From contig CAMWTS010000008.1 in the NCBI GenBank assembly GCA_947177225.1, forward strand, positions 1 to 64,000: a stretch of 64,000 bases of DNA. The letters run 5' to 3'. Within the stretch, counting starts at the first letter, position 1; every line of letters begins with the position of its first letter. The translations under genes and the position numbers were made by a program. Below are positions 17,480 through 26,446 of this stretch, piece after piece. The notes beneath the pieces are model-generated. The model ran no database searches. It had not been told where the DNA came from and was given only the letters and a program-made list of their open reading frames with translations. Source of the DNA: an uncultured Alistipes sp. GTDB taxonomy: Bacteria > Bacteroidota > Bacteroidia > Bacteroidales > Rikenellaceae.

Positions 17480-18115
17480 TTATACCAAACCCGCAAATCC
17501 CATAAACGCCATAGCCAGCAGGCCGGCAGAGATCAACGCAATGGGTGTTCCGCGCAAAGCAGAGGGCACGTCCTCCATTTCAAGACGCTCGCGAATACCG
17601 GCAAAGAGGATCAATGCCAAAGCGAAGCCCAAAGCCATGGATACCGAGTAGACTACACCCTGCAACAGAGTCAGCTGCTTCTGCATCATGTTGATGGCCA
17701 CACCCAATACGGCGCAGTTGGTAGTAATCAGAGGCAGGAATATACCCAATGCCTGATAGAGCGAGGGCGACACCTTCTTCAATACGATCTCCACCATCTG
17801 CACGAGAGCGGCGATAACCAGAATGAAGACGATGGTCTGCATGTACTGTATCTCGAAAGGTTCGAGGACATAGGTCTGAATGCACCACACCACGATCGAC
17901 GAGAGTGCCATGACAAACGTAACTGCGGCACCCATACCCATCGAGGTCTCGACCTTCGACGAGACACCGAGGAACGGACATATGCCGAGGAACTGCGACA
18001 ACACCACATTGTTGACGAAGATGCTGCCGATGATGATCGCAAACAGCGTTACTGTCGGCACGGTCACCGAACCGCTGTTGAAAGCCTGTAATATCTCTTG
18101 TGAAATCTCTCCCAT
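17480..18115 (-). CDS. rnfA: Rnf complex subunit RnfA
   Basis: Integral membrane subunit of the Rnf complex, which couples ferredoxin:NAD+ oxidoreduction to Na+ or H+ pumping. The 211-aa protein has six hydrophobic helices. The characteristic NNVVLSQFLGICPFLG segment and the matching TTNCAVLGVAI segment supply the two cysteines that hold the membrane [2Fe-2S] centre in RnfA/NqrE. It is the last gene of the cluster, 6 nt after rnfE, and is followed by long-hairpin element E2. Confidence 0.96.
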   Translation of the reverse strand: MGEISQEILQAFNSGSVTVPTVTLFAIIIGSIFVNNVVLSQFLGICPFLGVSSKVETSMGMGAAVTFVMALSSIVVWCIQTYVLEPFEIQYMQTIVFILVIAALVQMVEIVLKKVSPSLYQALGIFLPLITTNCAVLGVAINMMQKQLTLLQGVVYSVSMALGFALALILFAGIRERLEMEDVPSALRGTPIALISAGLLAMAFMGFAGLV

Positions 18116-18121
18116 AAAGCA

Positions 18122-18703
18122 CTAACGTTTTGCGATTTTGTTAAACAACACCATAAGATAGCCCAGCACGATAAAACCGCCCGGTGCCAAGATGAACAGC
18201 AGCGGCATGACGTCCGAGGCGAACTCTATGCCGAAGATCGAACCCGAACCCAGCACCTCGCGAACGGCACCTATGACCGTAAGCGAAGCGGTGAAGCCCA
18301 GACCGATGCCGATACCGTCGAGAGCGGAATCCAGCGGCGTGTTCTTCGAGGCGAAAGCCTCCGCACGACCCAAGATGATGCAGTTAACGACGATAAGCGG
18401 GATAAATACGCCCAGCGACTCATACAGAGCAGGCACATAAGCCTGCATCAGCATCTCGATCATGGTCACGAACGATGCTATGACCACGATAAAGGCCGGA
18501 ATACGCACCTTGTCGGGAATGAAATTCTTGATAAGCGAAATAACGATATTCGACATGATGAGCACCGCCATAGTGGCCACGCCCATACCGCAACCGTTGA
18601 TCGCCGACGAGGTTACGCCGATTGTCGGACACATACCCAGAATCAGGACGAACGTCGGATTCTCCTTGATGATGCCCTTGGTGATTAACTGTAACTTACT
18701 CAT
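18122..18703 (-). CDS. rnfE: Rnf complex subunit RnfE
   Basis: RnfE/NqrD-type membrane subunit, 193 aa and six helices, homologous to RnfA. It keeps the paired Cys-bearing segments LGMCPTIGVTSSAINGCGMG and IVVNCIILGRAEAF. It overlaps rnfG by 8 nt at its start and lies 6 nt before rnfA, so translation is likely coupled. Confidence 0.96.
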   Translation of the reverse strand: MSKLQLITKGIIKENPTFVLILGMCPTIGVTSSAINGCGMGVATMAVLIMSNIVISLIKNFIPDKVRIPAFIVVIASFVTMIEMLMQAYVPALYESLGVFIPLIVVNCIILGRAEAFASKNTPLDSALDGIGIGLGFTASLTVIGAVREVLGSGSIFGIEFASDVMPLLFILAPGGFIVLGYLMVLFNKIAKR

Positions 18704-19385
18704 TGTCTACATCTCCTTCCTGAGCCGCAGGCTCCGTTGTTTTGGTTGCACCAGAAACCGCACCGCCGGGCATGTCGCCCACCGCCTCGAACTGTTCGCG
18801 CTGACCCGTTGTCCATAGGAATGCCGCATAGGCGGCAGCCACAGCATCGACATATGCTCGCGACGAGATGGTCGCACCCGACAGGGCATCTATGCCGCTG
18901 CGCTTATCGTCTTTCGAAACGGCGAACACCACCTCCGAGGCCTTATATCCCTTCAAGCCCTTTTCAAGGCTGTTGCCGGGCTTCACCATGTTGGCTCCCA
19001 GACCAGGAGTCTCTTTCTGCGACAGCACCTTGATCTCGTTGATCGTGCCGTCGGCGAGAAATCCCACCATAAGGTAGATCTTGTCGGCATAACCCGTTTT
19101 GGTGAGGCTGTGGGTCTCGACGGCATATCCCACCGTTTCGCCATCGGCCTTATTCGATACGCGGGTGGCAACGATCTGCGCGCCCTCTATCTTCATCGTA
19201 TCAGGCTCGAAAAGAGGTTCGCCTTCGAATGCGGGCAGCACCTCGGTCAGTGCCAGCAGCTTGGCATCGTCGTTGGTCTTCTTGATAGTATCCTTGGTGA
19301 TGTTGTTGACCACGCCGACCAGAAAGGCCGATACGGCAGTGATCGTGAAGAGCACCAAGACCATGTTTTTCAATGTACTTTTCAT
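18696..19385 (-). CDS. rnfG: Rnf complex FMN-binding subunit RnfG
   Basis: RnfG/NqrC-type subunit of 229 aa with one N-terminal membrane helix and an extracytoplasmic FMN-binding domain. The flavinylation motif is intact as DALSGAT near residue 165, where FMN is attached covalently through the Thr by an ApbE-type transferase (no apbE in this window). The last ~35 residues form an Ala/Thr/Glu-rich tail beyond the usual domain. It sits 12 nt after rnfD and overlaps rnfE. Confidence 0.95.
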   Translation of the reverse strand: MKSTLKNMVLVLFTITAVSAFLVGVVNNITKDTIKKTNDDAKLLALTEVLPAFEGEPLFEPDTMKIEGAQIVATRVSNKADGETVGYAVETHSLTKTGYADKIYLMVGFLADGTINEIKVLSQKETPGLGANMVKPGNSLEKGLKGYKASEVVFAVSKDDKRSGIDALSGATISSRAYVDAVAAAYAAFLWTTGQREQFEAVGDMPGGAVSGATKTTEPAAQEGDVDNE

Positions 19386-19397
19386 ACGGCAATCCCC

Positions 19398-20372
19398 CTA
19401 TTTTTTAGTTTTGACACCGAAACGCACGGGACGGCAATACTTGTTGATAAGAGGCACCGTAGCGTTCATTACGAATATTGCGAAGGACATACCTTCGGGA
19501 TACGAACCCCAAAGGCGGATAATCATCGTCAGAGCACCGATACCCACACCGTAGATGAGCATGCCGCGATGCGTCATGGGCGATGTCGAATAGTCGGTAG
19601 CCATGAAGATGGCACCCAGCAACGCACCGCCGGCCAGCAGGTGGAACAGCGGCAGTTCATAGATCAGCGAGCCGTGACCCATGCCGGCGCATGCGGCGAA
19701 AACGGCCATAGTGCCCAGCACAGCCACAGGTATATGCCACGTTATGACCTTGCGCCACAACAGATAGATGCCGCCGAGGATCAATGCCAATGCACCGATC
19801 TCGCCCATCGAGCCGTTCATCACACCGCCCAGCATCTGCATGAAATCGACATTCTCCATGATGCCCATGCCGCTCTCCTTGATCTGCGTCAGCATCGTGG
19901 CACCCGAGAAGGCATCGACATTTCCGTGTGCAGGAACCACCGCGAACGATGTCATCTGCACCGGATAGGCGATCAGCAGGAAGATACGGCCTGTAAGAGC
20001 CGGATTGAAAGGGTTTTTACCCAGACCGCCGAAGGTCATCTTGCCGATGGCGATGGCCACGAAAGCACCTATGACCACGATCCACCACGGAATGCCCGCC
20101 GGAAGGTTGAACGCAAGCAGCACACCAGTCACCACAGCCGACAGATCGCCGACGGTAGTGCGGCCGCGAAGCATGTATTTCTGAATGAGGTACTCGAACA
20201 GCACGCAGCTGACCACCGAAACGGCGGTGATGAGCAACACATTGAATCCCAGCACCCACGTCGACACGACCAAAGCGGGAATCAGAGCCAGAATGACATC
20301 GGCCATGATACCTCGCGTCGAGTCGTTGCCATGGACGTGCGGCGATGGAGATATGAATAATTTGTTTGCCAT
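19398..20372 (-). CDS. rnfD: Rnf complex subunit RnfD
   Basis: RnfD/NqrB-type membrane subunit of 324 aa with about nine to ten helices. It shows the N-terminal SPSPHVH motif, GRTTVGDLSAVVTG, GGLGKNPFNPALTGR and the covalent-FMN motif DAFSGATML. Forms the membrane core that couples electron transfer to ion movement. It lies 20 nt after rnfC and 12 nt before rnfG. Confidence 0.96.
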   Translation of the reverse strand: MANKLFISPSPHVHGNDSTRGIMADVILALIPALVVSTWVLGFNVLLITAVSVVSCVLFEYLIQKYMLRGRTTVGDLSAVVTGVLLAFNLPAGIPWWIVVIGAFVAIAIGKMTFGGLGKNPFNPALTGRIFLLIAYPVQMTSFAVVPAHGNVDAFSGATMLTQIKESGMGIMENVDFMQMLGGVMNGSMGEIGALALILGGIYLLWRKVITWHIPVAVLGTMAVFAACAGMGHGSLIYELPLFHLLAGGALLGAIFMATDYSTSPMTHRGMLIYGVGIGALTMIIRLWGSYPEGMSFAIFVMNATVPLINKYCRPVRFGVKTKK

Positions 20373-20392
20373 AATATCTCTATTTTATCGTT

Positions 20393-21739
20393 TTACTTTT
20401 TAGCCGCACGTGCGCGGATAATGCCCATGACGGTCTGCTTGCCCAGACGTATATAGTCCAGCAGCGGAATATTGGCCGGGCATGAGAACGAGCAGCAACC
20501 GCACTCGATGCAGTCCGTCACGTTGTGCTGCTCGGCAGCGTCCCACAACTTCTTGCGCGAGATTTTTGAAATAAGGTAGGGTTCCAGACCCATCGGGCAC
20601 GCCGCAACGCACTTGGCGCACTTGATGCAGGCCGAAGCCTCGCCGCGAGTGGCCTCGTCGCCGCTGATGACCGTCAGACCCGAACAGCCCTTGGTGACGG
20701 GCGAAGCGAGATTGACCATCGCACGACCCATCATAGGACCGCCGTTGAGCACCTTCACGTCGCCTTCGGGCAGTCCGCCGGCACGCTCTATAAGGGTCTC
20801 GACAGGCGTACCCATACGCGTGAGGAAGTTATGCGTATCCTTGATCTGCTTGCCGGTGATGGTCACCACGCGCTCGATCAGGGGCTTGTTCTTCTGCACG
20901 GCCTCGTATACGGCAACCGTAGTCGAAGCGTTGCAAACCACCGCACCCACATGTATCGGAAGTGCCGGAGGAGGCGGAACCTGACGACCGGTCACGGCAG
21001 CTATCAGCTGCTTCTCGCCGCCCTGCGGATAACGCACTTTAAGGGGCATGATTTCCACGCCCTTATATCCGCCTTTTGCCACCAGTTCGCGAAGGTGCGC
21101 TATGGCATCGGGCTTGTTGTTCTCGACACCAACCACTGCGCGATCTACGCCCACGGCCTTCATGAGGATCTCCACACCTACGAGCATCTGCTCGCCGCGC
21201 TCCAACATGGTTCGATAGTCCGAGGTAAGGTAGGGTTCGCACTCCACGCCGTTGATTATCAATATATCGGCCTTGCAACCGTCGGGAATCGACAGCTTGA
21301 CGTGCGTTGGGAACGTCGCACCGCCCATGCCCACTACTCCGGCCTCCTTGATCTTGGCAATTATCTCCTTCGAGGAGAGCGTACACTCGCGTCGCAGAGT
21401 CTCCGACCGATCGATCGTATCGACCCACTCGTCGCCCTCGCGCTTGATGGTCACCATCATCTGGCGCAAACCCTGACCGTTGACCGCCATGTCGACGGCC
21501 GTCACCGTACCCGATATGGGCGAATGGATATTGGCCGACATGAAGCCCGACGACTCGCCGATGAGCTGACCGGTCAGCACCTTATCGCCCTTGGCAACCT
21601 TTGCCGCAGCCGGTGCGCCGATATGTTGAGCAAGAGGAATGGTCACCAGATCGGGCAGATCGAGCACCTCGATGGCCTTATCACGGCTCCACTGCTTGTT
21701 ATCCGACGGGTGGATACCGCCTATTGGAAATGTTTTCAT
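20393..21739 (-). CDS. rnfC: Rnf complex subunit RnfC
   Basis: Peripheral NADH- and FMN-binding subunit. The ORF is 498 aa, but I start at MKTFPIGGIHPSDNKQW, which is the family N-terminus, giving 448 aa. The start codon lies 17 nt after rnfB. Seen are the FMN/NADH region GVVGMGGATFPTHVKL and VGVENNKP, and two [4Fe-4S] motifs at the C-terminal end, CIKCAKCVAACP and CIECGCCSFSCP. The product docks on RnfD/RnfG at the cytoplasmic face. Confidence 0.95.
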   Translation of the reverse strand: MKTFPIGGIHPSDNKQWSRDKAIEVLDLPDLVTIPLAQHIGAPAAAKVAKGDKVLTGQLIGESSGFMSANIHSPISGTVTAVDMAVNGQGLRQMMVTIKREGDEWVDTIDRSETLRRECTLSSKEIIAKIKEAGVVGMGGATFPTHVKLSIPDGCKADILIINGVECEPYLTSDYRTMLERGEQMLVGVEILMKAVGVDRAVVGVENNKPDAIAHLRELVAKGGYKGVEIMPLKVRYPQGGEKQLIAAVTGRQVPPPPALPIHVGAVVCNASTTVAVYEAVQKNKPLIERVVTITGKQIKDTHNFLTRMGTPVETLIERAGGLPEGDVKVLNGGPMMGRAMVNLASPVTKGCSGLTVISGDEATRGEASACIKCAKCVAACPMGLEPYLISKISRKKLWDAAEQHNVTDCIECGCCSFSCPANIPLLDYIRLGKQTVMGIIRARAAKK

Positions 21740-21756
21740 ATCTCTTGTCGTTTTAT

Positions 21757-22644
21757 TTATTCTTTTGTTTGAGGTTTGCTCTCGGAAGCCGGAGCCTTTG
21801 CAGCCGGGGTCTTGGGCTCCTTGGGCAGCGGCTCCATACCGATGAGGCTTATAGCCCCCGTAGGACACTCGTTGACGCACTTGCGGCACAACTTACACTT
21901 CTGCGAGTCGATGAAAGCAAGATTGTTCTCGACGGTGATGGCACCGAATGCACATACTTTCTCGCACTTGCCGCAACCGATGCAACCAGCCTTGCAGGCC
22001 TTCATCACCACGGCACCCTTGTCTTTCGAGCGGCACGACACATAGACGGCGCGATTCTTCGGCCACTTCTTGCGCAGCTCGATCAAGCCCTTGGGGCATG
22101 CCTTGACACACGCGCCGCAAGCCGTACACTTGTCGGCATCGACCTCGGCCAATCCCGTTTCGGGATTCACCCTGATCGCTCCGAACTGGCACGCCTCAAC
22201 GCAGTCGCCGTAGCCCAGACAGCCATAGGCGCATGCCGTCTCGCCGACATAAAGCGACGATGCCACGGCGCAGCTTTTAGCTCCGTCGAACGAATTGGTA
22301 CGCGGACGCTTGTCGCACTTTCCGCCGCAACGCACCGTAGCCACCTCCGGGGCCTTCTCCGGTGCGGCCTTACCCAAATAAGCAGCAGCACTCTTCATGA
22401 CGTCGGCACCACCCACCGGGCAGTACAGCGACGATATGTCGTCCTGCTTGACCATGGCCTCGGCCATTGCACGACAACCGGCAAAGCCGCAACCGCCGCA
22501 ATTCGCGCCCGGAAGCATCTTCTCCACGTCGTCGATACGAGGATCCTCCTCGACCTTGAATTTCTGTGCTACGAAATACAAGACAATCGCCAAAAGACCG
22601 CCTAACACACAAAGTGTCAAGACTGTTAAGATTAATACTTTCAT
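21757..22644 (-). CDS. rnfB: Rnf complex iron-sulfur subunit RnfB
   Basis: Ferredoxin-accepting subunit of the Rnf complex. I place the start at MKVLILTVLTLCVLGG, giving 295 aa with a single N-terminal membrane helix. It then has the RnfB motif CGGCGFAGCRAM and several ferredoxin-type clusters (CTACGACVKACP, CIGCGKCEKVC, CKLCRKCVNECP). The final ~25 residues are a Pro/Ala/Lys-rich tail outside the family core. Its ATG overlaps the rseC stop (ATGA), which indicates coupled translation. Confidence 0.95.
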   Translation of the reverse strand: MKVLILTVLTLCVLGGLLAIVLYFVAQKFKVEEDPRIDDVEKMLPGANCGGCGFAGCRAMAEAMVKQDDISSLYCPVGGADVMKSAAAYLGKAAPEKAPEVATVRCGGKCDKRPRTNSFDGAKSCAVASSLYVGETACAYGCLGYGDCVEACQFGAIRVNPETGLAEVDADKCTACGACVKACPKGLIELRKKWPKNRAVYVSCRSKDKGAVVMKACKAGCIGCGKCEKVCAFGAITVENNLAFIDSQKCKLCRKCVNECPTGAISLIGMEPLPKEPKTPAAKAPASESKPQTKE

Positions 22645-23060
22645 TCCTGTTTTATAATTGTGAATTGAATCTTTCTGCTCATATACGAGCGCAACGCATA
22701 CAGCATCGCATAGTATGCCGTCACAGCGGCCAGCGTCACGCATGCCGCAGGTCCGTCCGCCGCTCCGGCCAGTTTGGCCGCGAAGAGCGACAAGAGCAAA
22801 ACCAACAAAGGCATCACATATCCCCACAGGATCGATGCAATGCCCATGCTGCGGCGGCGCAAGGCCACTTCCACTCTGTCTCCCGCCTTGAATTCCGACG
22901 TATGCGCCGTCTTTACGGCTATGATGCTCTCACCGCTGTCGGCACCGCAGATCTTGCGGGCATGACATGCTGCGCAGGCACTCTGACGCTCGACGATAAC
23001 ATATACCGTCGAGTCATCTACGCGTTGTACGATGCCGATATGTCGGATAGGGGCAGACAT
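22641..23060 (-). CDS. rseC: RseC-family protein (SoxR reducing system)
   Basis: A 139-aa membrane protein of the RseC/MucC family, often placed first in Rnf operons. An N-terminal small beta domain holds the conserved cysteines in CAACHARKICGAD, followed by two membrane helices (about residues 75-120). In enterobacteria the family member acts with Rsx/Rnf proteins in reducing SoxR; in Bacteroidetes its role is unproven. It overlaps rnfB by 4 nt and lies 62 nt after nadE, so nadE-rseC-rnf may be a single transcript. Confidence 0.9.
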   Translation of the reverse strand: MSAPIRHIGIVQRVDDSTVYVIVERQSACAACHARKICGADSGESIIAVKTAHTSEFKAGDRVEVALRRRSMGIASILWGYVMPLLVLLLSLFAAKLAGAADGPAACVTLAAVTAYYAMLYALRSYMSRKIQFTIIKQE

Positions 23061-23122
23061 TTATAGGATAAAGGGGTAATTGTTTACAAATTCATTGTCG
23101 GGGATTCAGCCATTCGGACGCA

Positions 23123-24712
23123 TCAGTCGCCATAGCGATTCACCAGAGGCATCAGCCATTCGTGACGGAACGCACATCTGGACAGTCGCAGCACAGGCGG
23201 GAACTGATAGCGTTTGCGCTCGTTGCGCATTATCATCGAATGGATCTTCTCGACAACCTCCGAATCGAATCCGGCATTGATGATCTCCTCGCGATGCTGA
23301 TGCTCCTCGATCATACGATACAATATGGCATCTACCACCTCGTACGGAGGCAGCAGATCGCTGTCTTTCTGATCGGGGCGCAGCTCCGACGAGGGCTCCT
23401 TGTTGATTATCGTTTCGGGAATCACATCTCCGAAAGTGGCGTTGATATAACGCGCCATGTCGTATATCTCGCCCTTGTAGAGGTCGCCCGTCACGCTGAA
23501 CGCACCGGCCGTATCGCCGTAGAGCGTACACCAGCCCAGCGCATTTTCACTCTTGTTCGAAGAGTTGAGCAGCAGGTAGCCGGTCTTGTTCTGCAAGGCC
23601 ATGAGCATGATGGTGCGGATACGCGACTGCACATTCTCCTCCGTCGCATCGAACTCCGTACCGCCGATGACGGGCTTTAACGTATCGGTAATGGCCTGGT
23701 ATGCCTCCACGATAGGCAAAACGCTATACTCCACACCCAGGTTCTCGGCCAGCCTCTTGGCATCTTCCACCGACTCGTCGGGCGAAAACTGCGACGGCAT
23801 CATCAGCACCCTGACATTCTCCCTGCCCAGTGCTCCGACGGCCAGACACGCCACAACAGCCGAGTCGATACCGCCCGAAAGACCCACGCATGCCTTATAA
23901 TAGTTGTTCTTGTGAAAATAGTCGCGCAACCCGAGACAAGCCGCATTGTAGACCATGCGCGTGCGGTCGTTATATGTGGTGAAAGGCACCTGCAACGACT
24001 GCGCCTGCTCGTTGTCGGTATCGAATATACGGAAATCCTCCTCGAAACTTTTCAATAGCATAAGCAGCTCGCCGCGGCTGTTCAACACGCCCGACGTACC
24101 GTCGTAGACGATCTCGCCCGACCCGCCTATCTGATTCACCATCACGATGTTCTTGCCCTCTGCGAAAGCCAGCCGGCTCATCTTCTCGAAGCGATACGAA
24201 AGCAAGCCCTTGGCGTAACGACGGGCATTGACCGAGATCACCAGATCCACTTCGGGATCAATGTCGTGCGTACGGCTAAGGTCGTCGCCCACCACTATCA
24301 TCACACGCTTGTCGGCAATGTCGAAGCTCTCGTATCCGGTCTTCGAACCGACCAGATAACCCATCTCGCGACGTGCCGTGACATATTGTTTGCCGATATA
24401 TGCTATACGTCCGGTTTTCGAGATGAAGGCGGCCGCACTCACAGTCCCGTACTCGGTCAGATAGGGCACACCGACGATAGCGGCGATACCGCGACACTTG
24501 GAAGCTATCGACTCGACAGCCTCCTCGCACAGCGTCAAAAATGTGGTTTTGCTGAGAAGCCCGTATGCCGGGGTGCCGCTCACGGCAAACTCGGCGAACA
24601 CAACCAGATCCGCACCTTCGTTTTTGGCTCGCTCTATGCCTGCCTCGATCTTGGCGGTGTTGGCAGCTATATCGCCGACGGTGTAGTTAAGTTGGGCTAA
24701 TGCTATCTTCAT
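23123..24712 (-). CDS. nadE: NAD+ synthase with degenerate glutaminase domain
   Basis: Two-domain NadE: an N-terminal CN-hydrolase (glutaminase) domain and a C-terminal NAD synthetase domain with the PP-loop VGLSGGIDSAVVACLA. It amidates nicotinate adenine dinucleotide to NAD+. I start at MKIALAQLNYTVGD, giving 529 aa. In the glutaminase domain the Glu (FAEFAVSG) and the Lys (GKQYV) can be aligned, but the nucleophile region reads MIVVGDDLS where the family has a Cys-Glu-Asp. The catalytic Cys is thus Gly here, encoded by GGC. The enzyme may use free ammonia or lack glutaminase activity. It may head the rseC-rnf transcript. Confidence 0.9.
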   Translation of the reverse strand: MKIALAQLNYTVGDIAANTAKIEAGIERAKNEGADLVVFAEFAVSGTPAYGLLSKTTFLTLCEEAVESIASKCRGIAAIVGVPYLTEYGTVSAAAFISKTGRIAYIGKQYVTARREMGYLVGSKTGYESFDIADKRVMIVVGDDLSRTHDIDPEVDLVISVNARRYAKGLLSYRFEKMSRLAFAEGKNIVMVNQIGGSGEIVYDGTSGVLNSRGELLMLLKSFEEDFRIFDTDNEQAQSLQVPFTTYNDRTRMVYNAACLGLRDYFHKNNYYKACVGLSGGIDSAVVACLAVGALGRENVRVLMMPSQFSPDESVEDAKRLAENLGVEYSVLPIVEAYQAITDTLKPVIGGTEFDATEENVQSRIRTIMLMALQNKTGYLLLNSSNKSENALGWCTLYGDTAGAFSVTGDLYKGEIYDMARYINATFGDVIPETIINKEPSSELRPDQKDSDLLPPYEVVDAILYRMIEEHQHREEIINAGFDSEVVEKIHSMIMRNERKRYQFPPVLRLSRCAFRHEWLMPLVNRYGD

Positions 24713-24739
24713 ACAACTACAATTTTTCAGTATATGCAA

Positions 24740-24986
24740 TTATAACACGGCAAAGATAGCAAAACTATTTTAATTATCCGAACGCCTTACCCACTATTTT
24801 TCCCGCACCGTCCGCAGCGGCTCTCAACCGCACCCGACAGCCATATCGTCATAAAACACAGACACAACCAACTCTCGTCGGAGATCGGCGGATTTCACTC
24901 CGCAATCGCATAAAACGGAGACATCGGCTATCGTCGTTTCGACACCGCAATTCAGCCCTACTGCCGCCGGCAGTCATGTGCAACCT
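24740..24986. other. Gene-free stretch upstream of nadE
   Basis: This AT-rich then mixed sequence contains a minus-strand -7 box TATCTTTG for nadE (CAAAGATA at 24751-24758) without a clear -33 box. I see no gene, RNA or repeat in the rest. Confidence 0.5.
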
Positions 24987-25390
24987 GTAATGCCGAGCGG
25001 AGTGAAGCATCTTGGGAAGATGCGGCTTGCGACATGGCCGTTGAATAAAGACTTGACTTCGGGAATAATCGCACACAGATTTCTCGCCGAGGCTCGAAAT
25101 GACAACCCGCTGTCACTCCGAGGGAGGGCATACCCGACCGTGGGAGTCTCGACATCGGTAATTGTCACTCCGAGGAGCTGCAGGCGACGCGGGAGTCTCG
25201 CGGTCGGGAATGCAGTTTGCCGCACCAAAAAAGATTCTCACGTCGGACGTGCCGTCCTCCTCAGAATGACAAAACTGTGGGCATATCACACACAACTGAG
25301 ATTCTCACGTCGCGGCCATTGGCCGCTCCTCAGAATGACAACACAGAAGAAATAGTCTCACACAAATTTCTCGCTTGCGCTCGAAATGAC
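24987..25390. repeat. Short-hairpin array B (composite module, 5' of E3a)
   Basis: Order: an ATGCC/GCAT variant, plus (24987-25016); ATTTC minus (about 25077-25104); ACTCC plus (25112-25151 and 25164-25200); ATTCT minus (25232-25270 and 25288-25329); ATTTC minus (about 25364-25390). The middle order matches arrays A, C, D and E. The first unit replaces the ATGTC type found at this place in arrays C and E by a compensated ATGC/GCAT stem. Confidence 0.85.
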
Positions 25391-25426
25391 AAGACAATGG
25401 AAATAGCCTAAGCACCACCAACCACC

Positions 25427-25547
25427 TTTTTCATCAAAACGCCACGAATGCAACGCGACGACGGAGCGAAGCGATAGGACGTACTGCGCGTACTTCCTAT
25501 TGATGAGCGACAAGGAGAGGACGCAGGTGCGGTGTTTTCATGGAAAA
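25427..25547. repeat. Long-hairpin element E3a
   Basis: First of a tandem pair, 121 nt, with leader AAGCACCACCAACCACC before it. Outer arms are the divergent TTTTTCATCAAAACGCC and GGTGTTTTCATGGAAAA. Inner arms GATAGGACGTAC and GTACTTCCTATT pair except at the conserved one-base mismatch; the loop is TGCGC. Confidence 0.82.
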
Positions 25548-25549
25548 GA

Positions 25550-25673
25550 TTTTTCGTCAAAAGGCGTTAGTAGCGGTGCCGACATGAAAGCGGCGCGGAT
25601 AGGCTGTACTAAACCGTACTGCCTATTCGCGCCGATGATTGAGGTGACGCTAATGACGTCTTTTCACGAAAAA
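25550..25673. repeat. Long-hairpin element E3b, 3' of the zinc-ribbon gene
   Basis: Second tandem copy, 124 nt, very like E1. Outer arms TTTTTCGTCAAAAGGCG and GACGTCTTTTCACGAAAAA; inner arms CGGCGCGGATAGGC and GCCTATTCGCGCCG; tip GTAC-TAAACC-GTAC. It ends 2 nt before the stop codon of the zinc-ribbon gene. Confidence 0.9.
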
Positions 25674-25675
25674 GC

Positions 25676-26428
25676 CTACTCCTCCTGCTTGTCCGCAACC
25701 AATATACGTCCGCAATACTCGCAAACAATCAGCTTCTTGCCCTGACGAATATCGACCTGACGCTGGGGAGGTATGCGGTTGAAGCAACCGCCGCAGGCAT
25801 CACGAGTGACAGTCACAACAGCCAGACCGTTGTGAACATTGCTGCGGATACGGTTGTAAGCAGCCAAAAGACGCTCGTCGATGGGCGATTTGGCCTTGGC
25901 GGCCTTGGCCTCCAAATCGGCAACCTGCTGCGCCGTCTCAGCCTCGATCGACTCCAACTCCTCCTTCTTGGCATTGTAGTCCACGGTGCGCTCCTCGACC
26001 TGAGTCTGGGTCTGCTCCACCTGCGCCTTCTTAGCCTTGATGCCTGCGGCATACTCCTTCAAGCGCTTCTCGGCCAGCTCGATCTCCAACTCCTGATACT
26101 CTATCTCCTTGGAGATGGCATCGTACTCGCGGTTGTTGCGTACATTGTTCTGCTGCTCCTTGTAGTTGCCGATCATGATCTTGGCCTGATCGACCTCGCG
26201 TTTACGCTGGCGAGTGAGCGTATTGAGCTCCTCGATCTCGGCATTGACGTTCTCGATACGAGTATTCAAGCCGGCAAGTTCATCTTCAAGATCCTGAACC
26301 TCCAACGGAAGCTCACCCTTCACCTTATTGATTTCATCGATCTGAGAATCAATTTTCTGCAACTCGTAAAGAGCCAGAATCTTCTCCTGCATCGAGTAGT
26401 CAACGTCGCTTGTCTTCTTCTGTGCCAT
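25676..26428 (-). CDS. Coiled-coil C4-type zinc-ribbon protein
   Basis: A cytosolic protein of about 250 aa. Residues ~10-190 form a long antiparallel-type coiled coil rich in Glu, Lys and Gln. The C-terminus has a zinc ribbon with CGGCFNRIPPQ and CEYCGRIL. This is the putative nucleic-acid-binding C4 zinc-ribbon (DUF164-like) family; no enzymatic activity is known to me. I prefer the Met at MAQKKTSDVDY, three codons inside the ORF. It lies 18 nt after the Nif3-like gene, a common pairing in Bacteroidetes, but also has its own candidate promoter. Confidence 0.88.
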   Translation of the reverse strand: MAQKKTSDVDYSMQEKILALYELQKIDSQIDEINKVKGELPLEVQDLEDELAGLNTRIENVNAEIEELNTLTRQRKREVDQAKIMIGNYKEQQNNVRNNREYDAISKEIEYQELEIELAEKRLKEYAAGIKAKKAQVEQTQTQVEERTVDYNAKKEELESIEAETAQQVADLEAKAAKAKSPIDERLLAAYNRIRSNVHNGLAVVTVTRDACGGCFNRIPPQRQVDIRQGKKLIVCEYCGRILVADKQEE

Positions 26429-26446
26429 ATATGTCATAAAGTTATT

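Noticed and set aside
18696-19385. Loss of the RnfG flavin-attachment residue, because the motif reads SGATISS
   Set aside because: The FMN-linked residue is the Thr within SGAT, which is present, and RnfD has the equivalent DAFSGAT.
20393-22827. Extended N-termini of RnfC and RnfB in the ORF track
   Set aside because: The upstream codons overlap neighbouring genes or lack family resemblance. Internal Met codons match the family N-termini and give normal operon spacing.
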